Below are positions 8,102 through 17,093 of a stretch of 35,810 nt of DNA, in pieces; position 1 is the first letter of the stretch, and each line of letters starts with the position of its first letter. The stretch lies in NCBI GenBank assembly GCA_030447415.1, contig JAUJOZ010000040.1, forward strand, positions 1 through 35,810. Reading direction: 5' to 3'. Origin of the DNA: Thermomicrobiales bacterium (lineage in GTDB: Bacteria > Chloroflexota > Chloroflexia > Thermomicrobiales > UBA6265). The notes beneath the pieces are model-generated. The model was not told the DNA's origin and made no database searches. It saw only the letters and a program-made list of their open reading frames with translations. The position numbers and the translations under genes are program-made.

Positions 8102-10222
8102 CTACGCGCCTGCGGTGCCGACGTGTCCGCCCGTCCAATCCACCCCGAGCTGCCAACCGACGAAACCCCAGAGATCCGCTGCCTCGGCGACGCGCTTGGC
8201 AAGGGGCTTGCCGGCGCCGTGGCCGGCCTGGGTCTCGGCCCGCAGCAGGATCGGGCGGTCGGGGTCGGCGTTCACGTGCTGAAGGAGGGCGGCCATCTTC
8301 CGCGCGTGGAGCGGGTCGACTCGGCTGTCCTGCTCGCCGGTGGTGATCAGCGTCGCGGGATAGCGGGTCCCTTCCTGGACGTGGTGGTACGGCGAGTAGG
8401 CGTACAGCCAGCGGAACTGCTCCGGGTCGTCGGCCGAGCCGTACTCGGGAATCCAGAGCTTGGCAATTCGGAAGTGGTGGTAGCGGATCATGTCGAGCAG
8501 CGGCACGGCGCAGACGGCAGCCCGGAACAGTTCCGGCCGTTGGGTGATGGCCGCGCCGACGAGCAACCCACCGTTGCTGCCGCCCCAAATCGCGAGCCGA
8601 TCGGGGGAGGTGTACCCCTCGGCGATCAGCCACTCCGCCGCGGCGACGAAGTCGTCGAAGACGTTCTGCTTGTTGCCGCGCATCCCGGCCCGGTGCCAGG
8701 CCTCGCCATACTCGCCACCACCGCGCAGATTCGGCAGCGCGAAGACGCCGCCCGCCTCCAGCCAGGCCGGGAGCGCCACTCGGTACTCCGGTCCCTCGCT
8801 GATGTTGAACCCGCCATAGCCCGAGAGGACCGTCGGATTGGCCCCATCACGGGGCAAGCCCTTGCGATGGACGATGAACATCGAGATCGGCGTGCCGTCC
8901 CGGGACGGGTAGCGGACCTGCCGCACCTCGACGGCGTCCGGGGCAAAGCCGGCCGCCGGTGGCAACGGGGCGAGCGGCCGGCGCTCGCCGGTGTCCAGGT
9001 TGAAGACGAAGGCCGATGGTGGCGTCACGAAATCGGTGTAGCCGACGGCGACCAGGTCGCCCGCTTCCTCGCCGTCGAGACCGGCGACGCTACCCAACGA
9101 CGCCGGGAGCGCGAGCTCCTGCCGCGCGGCGCCCTCCAGGTCATAGACACGCAGCCGCGACGTCGCCGCTTCCAGCTCGTGGGTCACCAGGCGGCCGCCG
9201 GCGAGGACGACCCCCTCGATGACCCGGTCCGGCCGCTCCGGGATCACGGTCGCCCACCGTTCCAGCTCCGGCGCGGGACTGGTGGCGTCGACGGCGACGA
9301 TCCGGTAGTTCGGCGCGTCGAGGTTCGTCCGCAGGTAGAGGCGGTCGTCGCTGACGGCGGCGCCCGTGAAGAGCGCGTCCACCCCCTCGACCACGGGGAT
9401 CCACGGCGCGTCCGACCAAGTCAGGTCGCGCAGGTAGACGTCGCTGCGGGTCCATCCCTCGAAGGCGAGAGCGACCAGCCAGCGGCCGTCGCTTGAAATC
9501 TCAAGGGCGATGATGTCCTGGGGGGAGCGGCCCGCGCCGAAGACCTTGGGGTCCTGCGCCGGATCGGTCCCCAGGCGGTGGAAGAAGGCGTGGCTGTTGT
9601 ACTCCTCCTCGCCCGGTGGGACGGTGCCGGGAGTCGGATAGCGGGTGTAGTAGAACCCGCTGCCATCGGGCAGCCAGGCGACGCTGGCGTAGCGGGTCCG
9701 CTCGATTGCGTCCGAGAGCGGGCGCCCGCTCTCCACCTCCACCACCCGCAGCGTGCTCCACTCGTTACCATCGCGCGACACGCCGTAGGCGACCAGGCGC
9801 CCGTCGGGCGAGGGGTACCACCAATCAAGGGCGGCAAGGCCGGAGGCATCGAGGGCGTTTGGGTCGACCAGCGCGCGCTCCGGCACGTCGACGCCGTCGC
9901 GGGCGTAGAGGATCGGCTGGTTCTGATCCCCTTCCCGCTTCAGGTAGAAGAGGCGACCGCCGCGCACGGTGGCGGCGGTGACGGTCCCGACGGCGAGCAA
10001 CTCCCGGAGGCGGGACTCGAGCGTGGCGCGACCGGGAACGGCGCCGAGGACCGCTTCGGTGCGGACGTTCTGGGCCGCCGTCCACGCCCGCGTCTCGGCG
10101 CTCTCCCCGTCTTCGAGCCAGCGGTACGGATCGGCGATGCGGACGCCGTGGATCGTCTCGACGACCTCCTCACGACGGGCGGCTGGCGGTCGCTGCTGTT
10201 GCTGAGGTTGGATCGCGGTCAT
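8102..10222 (-). CDS. Prolyl oligopeptidase, S9A family serine peptidase
   Basis: This 706-residue enzyme cleaves short peptides after proline. The N-terminal IADPYRWLED segment is diagnostic of the family; the middle (about 75-430) is the beta-propeller that restricts access to small peptides; the C-terminal alpha/beta-hydrolase domain carries the catalytic triad, Ser549 in GGSNGG, Asp632 in EQDSRVDPLH and His668 in AGHGAGKP, close to 554/641/680 of the porcine enzyme. GYGGFNIS and the NLRGGGEYGEAWH segment are also typical. There is no signal peptide, so it is probably cytoplasmic. The ATG at 10222 has GGAGG 11 bases upstream. It is divergent from folC, with about 160 bases between them. 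The frame is complete and uninterrupted. Confidence 0.95.
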   Translation of the reverse strand: MTAIQPQQQQRPPAARREEVVETIHGVRIADPYRWLEDGESAETRAWTAAQNVRTEAVLGAVPGRATLESRLRELLAVGTVTAATVRGGRLFYLKREGDQNQPILYARDGVDVPERALVDPNALDASGLAALDWWYPSPDGRLVAYGVSRDGNEWSTLRVVEVESGRPLSDAIERTRYASVAWLPDGSGFYYTRYPTPGTVPPGEEEYNSHAFFHRLGTDPAQDPKVFGAGRSPQDIIALEISSDGRWLVALAFEGWTRSDVYLRDLTWSDAPWIPVVEGVDALFTGAAVSDDRLYLRTNLDAPNYRIVAVDATSPAPELERWATVIPERPDRVIEGVVLAGGRLVTHELEAATSRLRVYDLEGAARQELALPASLGSVAGLDGEEAGDLVAVGYTDFVTPPSAFVFNLDTGERRPLAPLPPAAGFAPDAVEVRQVRYPSRDGTPISMFIVHRKGLPRDGANPTVLSGYGGFNISEGPEYRVALPAWLEAGGVFALPNLRGGGEYGEAWHRAGMRGNKQNVFDDFVAAAEWLIAEGYTSPDRLAIWGGSNGGLLVGAAITQRPELFRAAVCAVPLLDMIRYHHFRIAKLWIPEYGSADDPEQFRWLYAYSPYHHVQEGTRYPATLITTGEQDSRVDPLHARKMAALLQHVNADPDRPILLRAETQAGHGAGKPLAKRVAEAADLWGFVGWQLGVDWTGGHVGTAGA

Positions 10223-10381
10223 CGTGATGCTCGCCTCCGGTGGTCGTCGGGGTTATGGTCCTTCGGTGTAAGTGGCGACCGGCGGGACCCGTCGCGCCGC
10301 CATGGTACCGGAGACGAGCGCGACGGACACGCGTGGTACCTTGCCCGCACCGGACGGCGCGACACCCGGGCAAGGACGGCC

Positions 10382-11746
10382 GTGACCGACGCGTGGACCT
10401 ACCGCGACGCGCTGCGCACGATCTGGGCGCGCTCGGGCTACGACCGTGGCTACGTCAGCGACCCGTTCTGGGGCGACGAGGCGGCCGGGCGCGGGCTGCG
10501 GCGCACGGTGGCGCTGCTGGAGCGGCTCGGGCGGCCGCAGGATCGGTACGCGATCGTCCACGTCGCCGGAAGCAAGGGCAAGGGCTCAACCTGTGCCTTC
10601 GCCGCCGCCATGCTGCGCGCGGCCGGCCACCGGACCGGGCTGACGACGTCTCCGCACCTCCACAGCTTCCGGGAGCGAATCGCGATCGACGACAAGCCGG
10701 TGGACGAGGCGACGTTCGCCGCGCTCACGCGCCGTGCCGTGACCGAAGCCGAGGGGTTGGAACGATCGTCTCCGGAGCTCGGCGAGGTGACGGCGTTCGA
10801 GCTGCTGACGGCGATGGCGCTTGATACCTTCGCCGCTGCCGGGTGCGAGGTCGCGGTCGTCGAGGTCGGCATGGGCGGACGTTTGGACGCGACGAACGTC
10901 GTTGCCTCGACGGTGGCGGCGATCACCGCGCTTGATCTCGAGCACACGGCGGTGCTCGGGCGAACTCTGCCCGAGATCGCCCGAGAGAAGGCCGGCATTG
11001 TGAAACCGGGCCGGCCGGTGGTCGTTTCACCGCAGGACCCCGCGGCGCTGGCGGTCATCGAGGCGACGGCCGCCGACCGCGGGAGTCCGCTCCTTCTCGC
11101 CGGGCGGGACTGGTGGTGGGAAGGAACGTGGGAAGACTTCGCCGTGATCGGCCCGTGGGGCCGGTACGCGGGGCTACGTTCGGGCCTCCCCGGCATCCAT
11201 CAGATGGAGAACGCGAGCACGGCGCTCGCGGCTGTGTCTCTTCTCGGCGACCGCTTTCCCCTATCGGAAGGCGGGGTGCGGACGGGACTGGCCGAGGCGC
11301 GCTGGCCGGGCCGCTTTGAGCGAGTCCGGCCCGAGCACGGACCGGAGATCGTTCTGGACGGGGCGCATACTCCCGCCTCGGCGAGGGCAGTGGCCGCCAC
11401 GATGGTCGCGGTGCACCCCGACCGGCGTGCAGTCGTCGTCCTCGGGCTGATGGGAGACAAGGACGCGGCCTCCGTCGCCCGCGCCCTCATGCCGGTGGCG
11501 GCCCGGGTGGTGGCCACCCACGCCCGCAGCCCGCGCGCGATGCCGGCCACGGAGGTCGGCGCCGGAGCGGCCGCCGCCGGGTTCGCGGTGGAGGTCGCCG
11601 CTGACGTGGCCGCCGCACTCTCACGGGCCAGCGAGCTTGCTGGCCCCGCCGGTCTCGTGCTGGTCACCGGCTCCCTCTCGGTCGTCGCGGAGGCCCGTGA
11701 GGCGCTTGGGTTGGCGCGCCCCGACCCGCCGGTCGGCGAGGACTGA
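10382..11746 (+). CDS. folC: Bifunctional folylpolyglutamate synthase / dihydrofolate synthase
   Basis: FolC (Mur ligase superfamily) adds glutamate to dihydropteroate and/or to reduced folates using ATP in the cytoplasm. The 454-residue product has the ATP-binding P-loop AGSKGKGST at residues 62-70, TSPHLHSFRERI with the SPH segment of the folate site, EVGMGGRLDATNV, the GHTAVLG-like LEHTAVLGRTLPEIAREKAG loop, and VLDGAHTPASA, all in family order. The GTG at 10382 is preceded by AAGGA with a 5-base spacer. The same open frame runs about 800 bases further upstream, but that part is antisense to the prolyl oligopeptidase and is not family-like. No folate genes are adjacent. A hairpin follows at 11822. 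Confidence 0.93.
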   Translation: MTDAWTYRDALRTIWARSGYDRGYVSDPFWGDEAAGRGLRRTVALLERLGRPQDRYAIVHVAGSKGKGSTCAFAAAMLRAAGHRTGLTTSPHLHSFRERIAIDDKPVDEATFAALTRRAVTEAEGLERSSPELGEVTAFELLTAMALDTFAAAGCEVAVVEVGMGGRLDATNVVASTVAAITALDLEHTAVLGRTLPEIAREKAGIVKPGRPVVVSPQDPAALAVIEATAADRGSPLLLAGRDWWWEGTWEDFAVIGPWGRYAGLRSGLPGIHQMENASTALAAVSLLGDRFPLSEGGVRTGLAEARWPGRFERVRPEHGPEIVLDGAHTPASARAVAATMVAVHPDRRAVVVLGLMGDKDAASVARALMPVAARVVATHARSPRAMPATEVGAGAAAAGFAVEVAADVAAALSRASELAGPAGLVLVTGSLSVVAEAREALGLARPDPPVGED

Positions 11747-11821
11747 GAGCTGAGGCGCTGGCAGGGGTACGGCGGGCCGTGCCCGGCGACCTCCTGAACT
11801 CGGGCATAACGGCTCGGCACC

Positions 11822-11841
11822 GGGCGACGCAGGCGTCGCCC
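11822..11841. terminator. Hairpin between convergent folC and the small membrane protein gene
   Basis: GGGCGACG and CGTCGCCC pair perfectly around a CAGG loop. The hairpin sits between the 3' ends of two convergent genes and could end transcription from both sides, though there is no T-run. It is nested in a larger inverted pair, TGGCAGGGG near 11760 and CCCCTGCCA near 11840, which resembles a dispersed intergenic repeat more than a simple terminator. Confidence 0.5.
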
Positions 11842-11927
11842 CTGCCAAGACTCGCGATTGAGATCCCCGGCCATCAGGCGCGACCCGCTCTGCCCTCACG
11901 GCGACTCCTGCGGTCGCCGCCTCACGC

Positions 11928-12392
11928 CTACTGCCGCAGCCCCCGCTCAATCAGTCCCAACGTCAGGCCGTAGACGAGGTGGGCGGCGACGGGCGTCAGG
12001 GCGTCACCGGTTCGCTGCCGCCAGGGTTGGGGCAGGACACCGGCCGCCGGTATCCAACCGAGGTAGCCGGCGGCCCAGAGGAGGAGGCCGTAGGTCGGTC
12101 CGGCGACGAGCACCGGAAGGTCCAGCTCCTTCTGCACCAGTCCGTAGCAAGTGCCCGCCGCGGCGCCGTAGAGAAGGTGGCTGCTCCACGCCACCCCCAA
12201 TTGCTCCCGCTTCGACGGTGGCTCGGCTTGGCCCGATGCCCGCGCGACTCCCGCCGCCCGCTCGACGACGCGGACCGGCGGCGCTTCTCGCAGCAATCCG
12301 ATCCGCTTCGCCCCCTCAAACAGCGGCAGCATCGACGCTGCGCCGGCTGTTCCCCCGAGTGCGCCCACCGCCAGCGCCTGTCTCAGCTTCAT
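11928..12392 (-). CDS. Small membrane protein of unknown function
   Basis: The 154-residue product has several glycine- and alanine-rich hydrophobic segments: about 6-24 (LAVGALGGTAGAASML), about 70-87 (SHLLYGAAAGTCYGLV), about 96-116 (VAGPTYGLLLWAAGYLGWIP) and about 134-148 (AAHLVYGLTLGLIE). The repeated HLLYG/HLVYG motif suggests an internally duplicated helix pair. A charged loop near residues 38-67 carries R, E and K. It is loosely like small YagU/DUF1440-type inner-membrane proteins, but I cannot assign a family. The ATG at 12392 has AAGGGAGG close upstream, which decides the start over a much longer N-terminal extension that is low complexity. It is divergent from the sigma-factor gene and convergent with folC. 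Confidence 0.7.
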   Translation of the reverse strand: MKLRQALAVGALGGTAGAASMLPLFEGAKRIGLLREAPPVRVVERAAGVARASGQAEPPSKREQLGVAWSSHLLYGAAAGTCYGLVQKELDLPVLVAGPTYGLLLWAAGYLGWIPAAGVLPQPWRQRTGDALTPVAAHLVYGLTLGLIERGLRQ

Positions 12393-12736
12393 CCCGCCTC
12401 CCTTCCGCCGCCGGCGGACCGCTCCCGGACCACCCCTTCCGAACCCACCCGAGACCGTCCCGACGACCAACGCGCACGGTCGATGCCCCCGGGAGCGGCC
12501 CGCGACCATGTCCGCCGCCACCGTCGGGTGCGCCCCAATCGGGTAGACTCCGGCTACGGCTACCACCACCGGGCGTCTGCAGACCGCGCGAACGGCGTGG
12601 TTGTGGCGTGGGTTGGGATTGAGGAACACGGAGCGTGGCGGAGACATCCCGATGGGCGGCTTCTGCCGTATATCGAACCGAGACCGTCGACCGAACGGCG
12701 GGGACCCGGCGCCGGACGCGCACGGCGCCGACGGCG

Positions 12737-13354
12737 ATGCCGGCGGGCGCTGAGGCCGGGCCCCACGCGGACCTGGTCGAGCTGGGCGACGCCGACCTGA
12801 TCGGTCGTGCGGCGGAGGGGGACGCCCGCGCCCTGGAGGTCCTCTACGACCGGTACTCGCGCGTCGTCTTCTCGTTTGCGCTTCGGATCGTCGGGGATCG
12901 GCAACTGGCCGAGGAGCTGTTGCAGGAGGTCTTCTTTCGCGCCTGGCAGCAAGGGAGTGCGTTCCGCGCCAGCCGTGGCACGTTCGTGACCTGGCTGCTG
13001 AGCATCACGCACAACATGGCGATTGACGAGGTCCGCAAGCGGCGGCGCCGGCCGCAGAAGGCGGACAGCGAAGAGCCGGAGACGGTGCTGGCGGCGGTGG
13101 CCGACACCGGCGCCGGCTCGGACGTCGAGGACGAGGTGTGGCTCGGTGCCTTGCGGGAAACGATCGCCACGGCGCTCGACACACTACCGGCGGCGCAGCG
13201 GGAGGCGATTGAGCTGGCCTACTTCCAGGGCCTGACCCAGCGAGAGATCGCGGACCGGCTGGGCGAGCCGCTGGGCACGATCAAGACGCGGATGCGGCTG
13301 GGCATCCAGAAGCTGCGGGAGGCCCTCGGGGGCAGCGAGATGGAGCTGGCGTGA
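12737..13354 (+). CDS. ECF-type RNA polymerase sigma factor
   Basis: This is a group 4 (extracytoplasmic function) sigma factor of about 205 residues. Region 2 covers about residues 30-100, with DRQLAEELLQEVFFRAW for -10 recognition; region 4 covers about 140-195, with QREAIELAYFQGLTQREIA and the helix-turn-helix DRLGEPLGTIKTRM for -35 recognition; the linker is acidic. The downstream gene overlaps by GTGA (13351-13354) and encodes a zinc-finger anti-sigma factor, so the pair is most like SigK/RskA. The start is uncertain: ATG 12737 gives a normal length but has no clear ribosome binding site; GTG 12635 has GAGGAA upstream and would add 34 Arg/Thr-rich residues. It probably controls its own operon and an envelope or redox regulon, which I cannot identify here. 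Confidence 0.92.
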   Translation: MPAGAEAGPHADLVELGDADLIGRAAEGDARALEVLYDRYSRVVFSFALRIVGDRQLAEELLQEVFFRAWQQGSAFRASRGTFVTWLLSITHNMAIDEVRKRRRRPQKADSEEPETVLAAVADTGAGSDVEDEVWLGALRETIATALDTLPAAQREAIELAYFQGLTQREIADRLGEPLGTIKTRMRLGIQKLREALGGSEMELA

Positions 13355-14293
13355 GCGAGACGACCGATCCACGAAGTCACGTCGTCGACCTCGTCGCGCC
13401 TTACGCGCTCGGCGCGCTGGAGCCGGCGGAGGTCGCGATGGTCGAGCGCCACGTTCGCGGCTGCATGGCGTGCGCGCGAGAACTCGACGATGTCCGGCGC
13501 ACCGTTGGGATGCTCGCCTTCGCCCCGCCGCTTGATGCGCCCGGGCCGGACGTCAAGGCCGTGCTCTTCGCGCGGGTGGCCCATGCTCAGCGATCCCCCA
13601 TCTCGGCGTCCGAGCGACGTCGGATACCCGCGGAGTCGCTCCGGCCCGTCCTACCGGCGGACAGTCTACCGAACACCAACCCATGGTTTGGCCCCGCGGT
13701 CGCTACGGCACAGACCCGCACGGCGCCGGACCCGGCGCGGCGGTCGTCCGTCTGGCGCGCGCGTAGGCGCACCGCTCGCCACCGTGCCCTTGGTCCTCGC
13801 GCTGGCGGTGGTCGCCGGGTGGGGGATGTGGCTCCAGAACCAGGTCGACGATCGAACCGAGCAGGTCCAGGAGCTCCGCGACCAGATGAGTGCGCTCGAC
13901 ACCTTCCTCGCCGAGCGAAACGGTACTGTCCAGCAGTTCGCCATGACCGCCGGCATAGCGGGTTCTGACGCGGCGGGAGGCATGATCTTCGCCGATCCAG
14001 ACGGACCGGAGGCGATGCTGACCGCCTGCGGGCTCGACGACCAGTCCGGTTCAGCCTACGGCGTCTGGGTGCAGCGGGCCGGGGTCCTGGAAGAGGTCGG
14101 CCACTTCGAGGTCGACGACGAGGGCTGCGCTGCCACGCGGTTGCAACTAAGGGGGCCCTCGCGACCTACCGGAGCGTCAGCGTCACCGCTCGGCCTCTCG
14201 CTGTCGGCGGACCCAATTCGGCCACGCCCGGAACCGATGTCGTCCTCTCGGGTGACATCGGCCCCTCGGTTGGTTCCCCTCCGACGAGACTGA
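13351..14293 (+). CDS. Anti-sigma factor, RskA-like, with two frame breaks
   Basis: The protein would hold the upstream sigma factor inactive at the membrane. The N-terminal cytoplasmic domain has the zinc anti-sigma motif H-x3-C-x2-C (His34, Cys38, Cys41, in ERHVRGCMACARE). At about 13754-13762 the frame must shift by one (an extra base in a GCGCGC run) to reach the membrane helix ATVPLVLALAVVAGWGMWL and the coiled-coil QVDDRTEQVQELRDQM, then the external RskA domain with MIFADPDGPEAMLTACGL. A second shift near 14147-14151 (one base missing) is needed to reach ATYRSVSVTARPLA and GTDVVLSGDIG, the usual C-terminal end. Without the first repair the product stops at 13968 and lacks its membrane anchor. 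The start overlaps the sigma gene by 4 bases, so translation is likely coupled. Confidence 0.8.
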
Positions 14294-14466
14294 GGCGCTG
14301 GCGGGCCAGTAAGCAGGAAGCAGAGGGCCGGCGGCAGAAACGATCGTCGGCGTGACCCGGTGTCCGCTGGGTGGTCGTCGCCCTGTTCGGGGCCGCGTCA
14401 TCGTGGCAGGCGACCGGGCAACACCTACCTCACCCCTACCGTCGTCTGCCGTATAGGGTCTGCTAT

Positions 14467-14682
14467 CTACTCCCGGTCGGCGCCACCCTTCTTCGCTCGC
14501 TCCTCCTCCGCCAGCCACAGCTCGTCCACACCGTACTGGAGCACGAACAACCGGCACAGCCGCTTCCACCCCAGGTCGCTGTAGTAGCGCTTGAAGACGG
14601 CCCGGACCTCTTCCGCCGTCTTGGCGGCGTCAAACTCCGCGTCGATCCTCTCCAGCAGCTCCCTCGTGATCGCCTGCGGCAT
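14467..14682 (-). CDS. Small hypothetical protein, 71 residues
   Basis: I do not recognise this protein. It is almost entirely helical by eye and charged: an amphipathic helix ITRELLERIDAEFDAAKT, then EEVRAVFKRYYSDLGWKRL, then LFVLQYGVDELWLAEEERA. The aromatic-rich centre (KRYYSDLGWKRLCRLFVLQY) looks like a real hydrophobic core. ATG 14682 has a G-rich stretch (GGGGGGA) upstream; a GTG one codon earlier is possible. It converges with the anti-sigma gene and is divergent from the glycosyltransferase. Codon use is like that of its neighbours, and the protein-like composition is the main reason to keep it. Confidence 0.6.
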   Translation of the reverse strand: MPQAITRELLERIDAEFDAAKTAEEVRAVFKRYYSDLGWKRLCRLFVLQYGVDELWLAEEERAKKGGADRE

Positions 14683-14771
14683 CACCGTCCCCCCGCGCCC
14701 TGATCGCACCCGTCCCGTCCCGATCCCCTTCGCTCCTACTCTAGCACCGCGGCCGCCGCCGGTCGTCGCGA

Positions 14772-14800
14772 TTGCACGCCCTTGGCACCAGCCCTATAGT
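14772..14800 (+). promoter_or_regulatory. Promoter for the glycosyltransferase module
   Basis: TTGCAC (14772-14777) and TATAGT (14795-14800, 5 of 6 to consensus) are separated by 17 bases, ending 45 bases before the ATG at 14846. The spacing is ideal and the -10 box stands out in GC-rich surroundings. Confidence 0.5.
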
Positions 14801-14845
14801 CACGGTATCGATGCATGGTGACGCGTCAACGAGCACGGAGCGGGC

Positions 14846-15985
14846 ATGACGGCGGTCGAGGGGGTCCAGCGGCAGGTTCAGCCGGACGGCACGGTGCTGA
14901 GCCGAGCGGTGTCCCGCCCCCACCCCGTCCCTGACTCCACGTCGCTTCCCGGTACCGAGCCGCCGGTCCGCAGCCTGACCGTGCTGGTTCCAGCCCGCAA
15001 CGAGGAAGGCAACCTGCCCGAGCTCCACCGGCGGCTCTCGACTGTCCTCGCGACGGTCGACCTTCCATACGAGATCCTCTTCGTCGACGACGGCTCCACC
15101 GACGGGACCTGGGCGGCCATCCGCGCCCTCCACAACGCCGACCCGCGCGTCCGTGGGCTCCGCCACCGGCGCAACTTCGGCAAGGCGCAGGCGCTGGCGG
15201 CCGGCTTCGCTGTCGCCCGCGGCGACGTCGTCGTTACGATGGACGGCGACCTCCAAGACGACCCGGACGAACTCCCGCGCTTCCTGACCAAGCTGGCCGA
15301 CGGGTACGACCTCGTTTCGGGCTGGAAGCAGCGGCGGCAGGACCCGCTCGCCAAGACGCTGCCCAGCCGCGTCTTCAACGCCACCGTCCGCCGGGCTTCC
15401 GGTGTGCCGCTGCACGACTTCAATTGCGGCTACAAAGCGTATCGCCGGGATGTGGTCCAGACGATCCGTCTCTATGGGGAGCTGCACCGCTTCACCCCCG
15501 TACTCGCCCATGCCGAAGGGTTCCGCATCGGCGAGCTGGCGGTCCGCCACCACGCACGGCGGTGGGGTCGCTCCAAGTACGGCTGGTCGCGCCTGGTCAA
15601 GGGGTTCCTTGACCTCCTGACCGTCACCTTCCTCACCCAGTATCGGCAGCGGCCGATGCATCTGTTCGGGTTGCCAGGGCTCGTCGCCATTGCCATCGGC
15701 CTCGCGCTCGGCCTCTACCTTTCCGCGGTGAAGCTGGTCGCGGGCGAGACGATCGGCGGCCGCCCGCTCCTCCTCCTGGCCGTGCTCCTCCTCGTCGTCG
15801 GCGCCCAGTTCTTTGGACTTGGGCTCCTGGGCGAGTTCCTCGCCCACGGCTCCAACGCACCCCGCGCCGATCTCCGCCCGCTCGTGCGGGAGGCCCTCGG
15901 CTTTCAGCTCACCGACCCGGCATCCGCGTCGCTGAAGCTCGACTCCGACCCGGCACCGGAGTCGTTGGCCCGGGCTGACCGTTGA
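14846..15985 (+). CDS. Membrane-anchored family 2 glycosyltransferase, polyprenyl-phosphate type
   Basis: This 379-residue GT-A fold enzyme resembles DPM1/ArnC/GtrB-type transferases, which move a sugar from a nucleotide donor to a polyprenyl phosphate on the cytoplasmic face. LTVLVPARNEEGNL and FVDDGSTDGTW (residues about 78-89) bind the nucleotide; VTMDGDLQDDPDEL (about 130-144) gives the metal-binding DxD-like site; HDFNCGYKAYRRDV and RWGRSKYGWSR are the acceptor-side motifs known from this group. Two C-terminal membrane helices follow (about 268-293 and 305-332). The ATG at 14846 has GGAG 5 bases upstream. It is followed within about 20 bases by the flippase-like gene and then a methyltransferase, which suggests one operon for a lipid-linked sugar. 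The donor sugar is unknown. Confidence 0.92.
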   Translation: MTAVEGVQRQVQPDGTVLSRAVSRPHPVPDSTSLPGTEPPVRSLTVLVPARNEEGNLPELHRRLSTVLATVDLPYEILFVDDGSTDGTWAAIRALHNADPRVRGLRHRRNFGKAQALAAGFAVARGDVVVTMDGDLQDDPDELPRFLTKLADGYDLVSGWKQRRQDPLAKTLPSRVFNATVRRASGVPLHDFNCGYKAYRRDVVQTIRLYGELHRFTPVLAHAEGFRIGELAVRHHARRWGRSKYGWSRLVKGFLDLLTVTFLTQYRQRPMHLFGLPGLVAIAIGLALGLYLSAVKLVAGETIGGRPLLLLAVLLLVVGAQFFGLGLLGEFLAHGSNAPRADLRPLVREALGFQLTDPASASLKLDSDPAPESLARADR

Positions 15986-16001
15986 CCCGGTCCCCAGCGG
16001 C

Positions 16002-17093
16002 GTGAGGGGCGAGGTCCCGGACCGACCGGAGCCGGCCTCGGTTCCCGACGTGCCGATGCGACCCAGCGAGCGATTACCGGCCGCTCGCCCGGGCTGGGCG
16101 CGCCTCGGGCGCCGGTTCGTGGACGCGCCCACGCCGCTCGTCTTCGTCAGCAGCCTCCTCCTCGCGACCGCGCTCCTCTGGCGCCAGGGGACCCTCGCCG
16201 ACCTCGGTGCCGTGGCGCGCGGTGCCGATCGGGCCGTCGCGGCCGGCGCCTTCGTCCTCTACCTCCTCGGCCTGGCCCTGCTCAGCGCACGCTGGCACCT
16301 TCTGGTCCGCATGGTCCGCGGCGGGGCGGAGTCCGACGCCGCTCGGGCGGCGGAAGCGTTCCTCACGTCCGTCGTGGTCAACTACGCGGCTCCGATCGGA
16401 CTGGCCGTGCCGACCCGCGCCATGTTGACCAAGCGGAGCCTTGGCCTGTCGCCCGCGGCCACGGGATCGCTCGCGCTCTGGGAGGTGGCGGCGGATATCC
16501 TGATACTCGGCCTCGGCACGCTCGCCTGGCTCGTGACGAACGACGTGGGCGGCGATGCCCTCGGGAGCGCCGGCACCGGCGACCCGTGGACACTCGCCGC
16601 CCTCGGGGTGACGAGCTTCGTCGTGGCGGTCCTGGCCGGAATTGTCGCGGTCCGCTGGCCGCGCCTACGCCGGCGGGCCTGGGTGGCGGCCACCGACATG
16701 CTTCGCTATCCTGGGCGTCGCCCCCGCGACGCCGGCCTCGCCCTCGGCGTGACGGTCGTCTACTGGCTGATCCAGGGGGTCGTCCTCCGGTTGCTGTTGG
16801 GGGCGGCCGGGGTGGGCGATGGGCCGGCGCTGGGACTCGTGCTGGGTCTGGTCAGCTTGCCGGTGCTGGTCGGGATGTTGAGCCCGGTGCCCGGTGGCGC
16901 CGGGGTGCGGGAAGCGCTGATGGTCGCCGTCGCGCAGGGACATGGTGCCAGCGGCGCGGCCGTCCTCCTCGCCGCGGTCGCCTACCGGGCGGCGCTCTTC
17001 GTCGCCGTCCCCATTCTCTACATCGCCGTTCGCCTCTGGCTGCTGGCCCGCGGCGCCCGCACCAGCGATGCCACCCGACGGGGGGACGTGTGA
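16002..17093 (+). CDS. Flippase-like integral membrane protein, LPG-synthase transmembrane family
   Basis: This 363-residue protein belongs to the UPF0104 / lysylphosphatidylglycerol-synthase TM-domain / AglD-like group, whose members often sit beside GT2 enzymes. About seven or eight membrane segments can be picked out, for example LVFVSSLLLATALLW, AGAFVLYLLGLALLSARW, LTSVVVNYAAPIGLAVPTRA, VAADILILGLGTLAWLV, VTSFVVAVLAGIVAV, LGLVLGLVSLPVLVGML and FVAVPILYIAVRLWLLA. The segment NYAAPIGLAVPTRAMLTKR and the late SPVPGGAGVREALMV are the family's conserved loops; GG.G.RE is typical. GTG 16002 or ATG 16056 could be the start; neither has a clear ribosome binding site. The stop overlaps the next start as GTGTGA. 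A role in moving a lipid-linked sugar is inferred from the neighbours, not shown. Confidence 0.85.
   Translation: MRGEVPDRPEPASVPDVPMRPSERLPAARPGWARLGRRFVDAPTPLVFVSSLLLATALLWRQGTLADLGAVARGADRAVAAGAFVLYLLGLALLSARWHLLVRMVRGGAESDAARAAEAFLTSVVVNYAAPIGLAVPTRAMLTKRSLGLSPAATGSLALWEVAADILILGLGTLAWLVTNDVGGDALGSAGTGDPWTLAALGVTSFVVAVLAGIVAVRWPRLRRRAWVAATDMLRYPGRRPRDAGLALGVTVVYWLIQGVVLRLLLGAAGVGDGPALGLVLGLVSLPVLVGMLSPVPGGAGVREALMVAVAQGHGASGAAVLLAAVAYRAALFVAVPILYIAVRLWLLARGARTSDATRRGDV

Noticed and set aside
8087..9496. 469-residue open frame on the plus strand
   Set aside because: Antisense to the S9A prolyl oligopeptidase, which has a complete catalytic triad.
9578..10381. Upstream extension of the folC frame
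   Set aside because: This part is antisense to the S9A gene, and FolC starts at GTG 10382 with a ribosome binding site.
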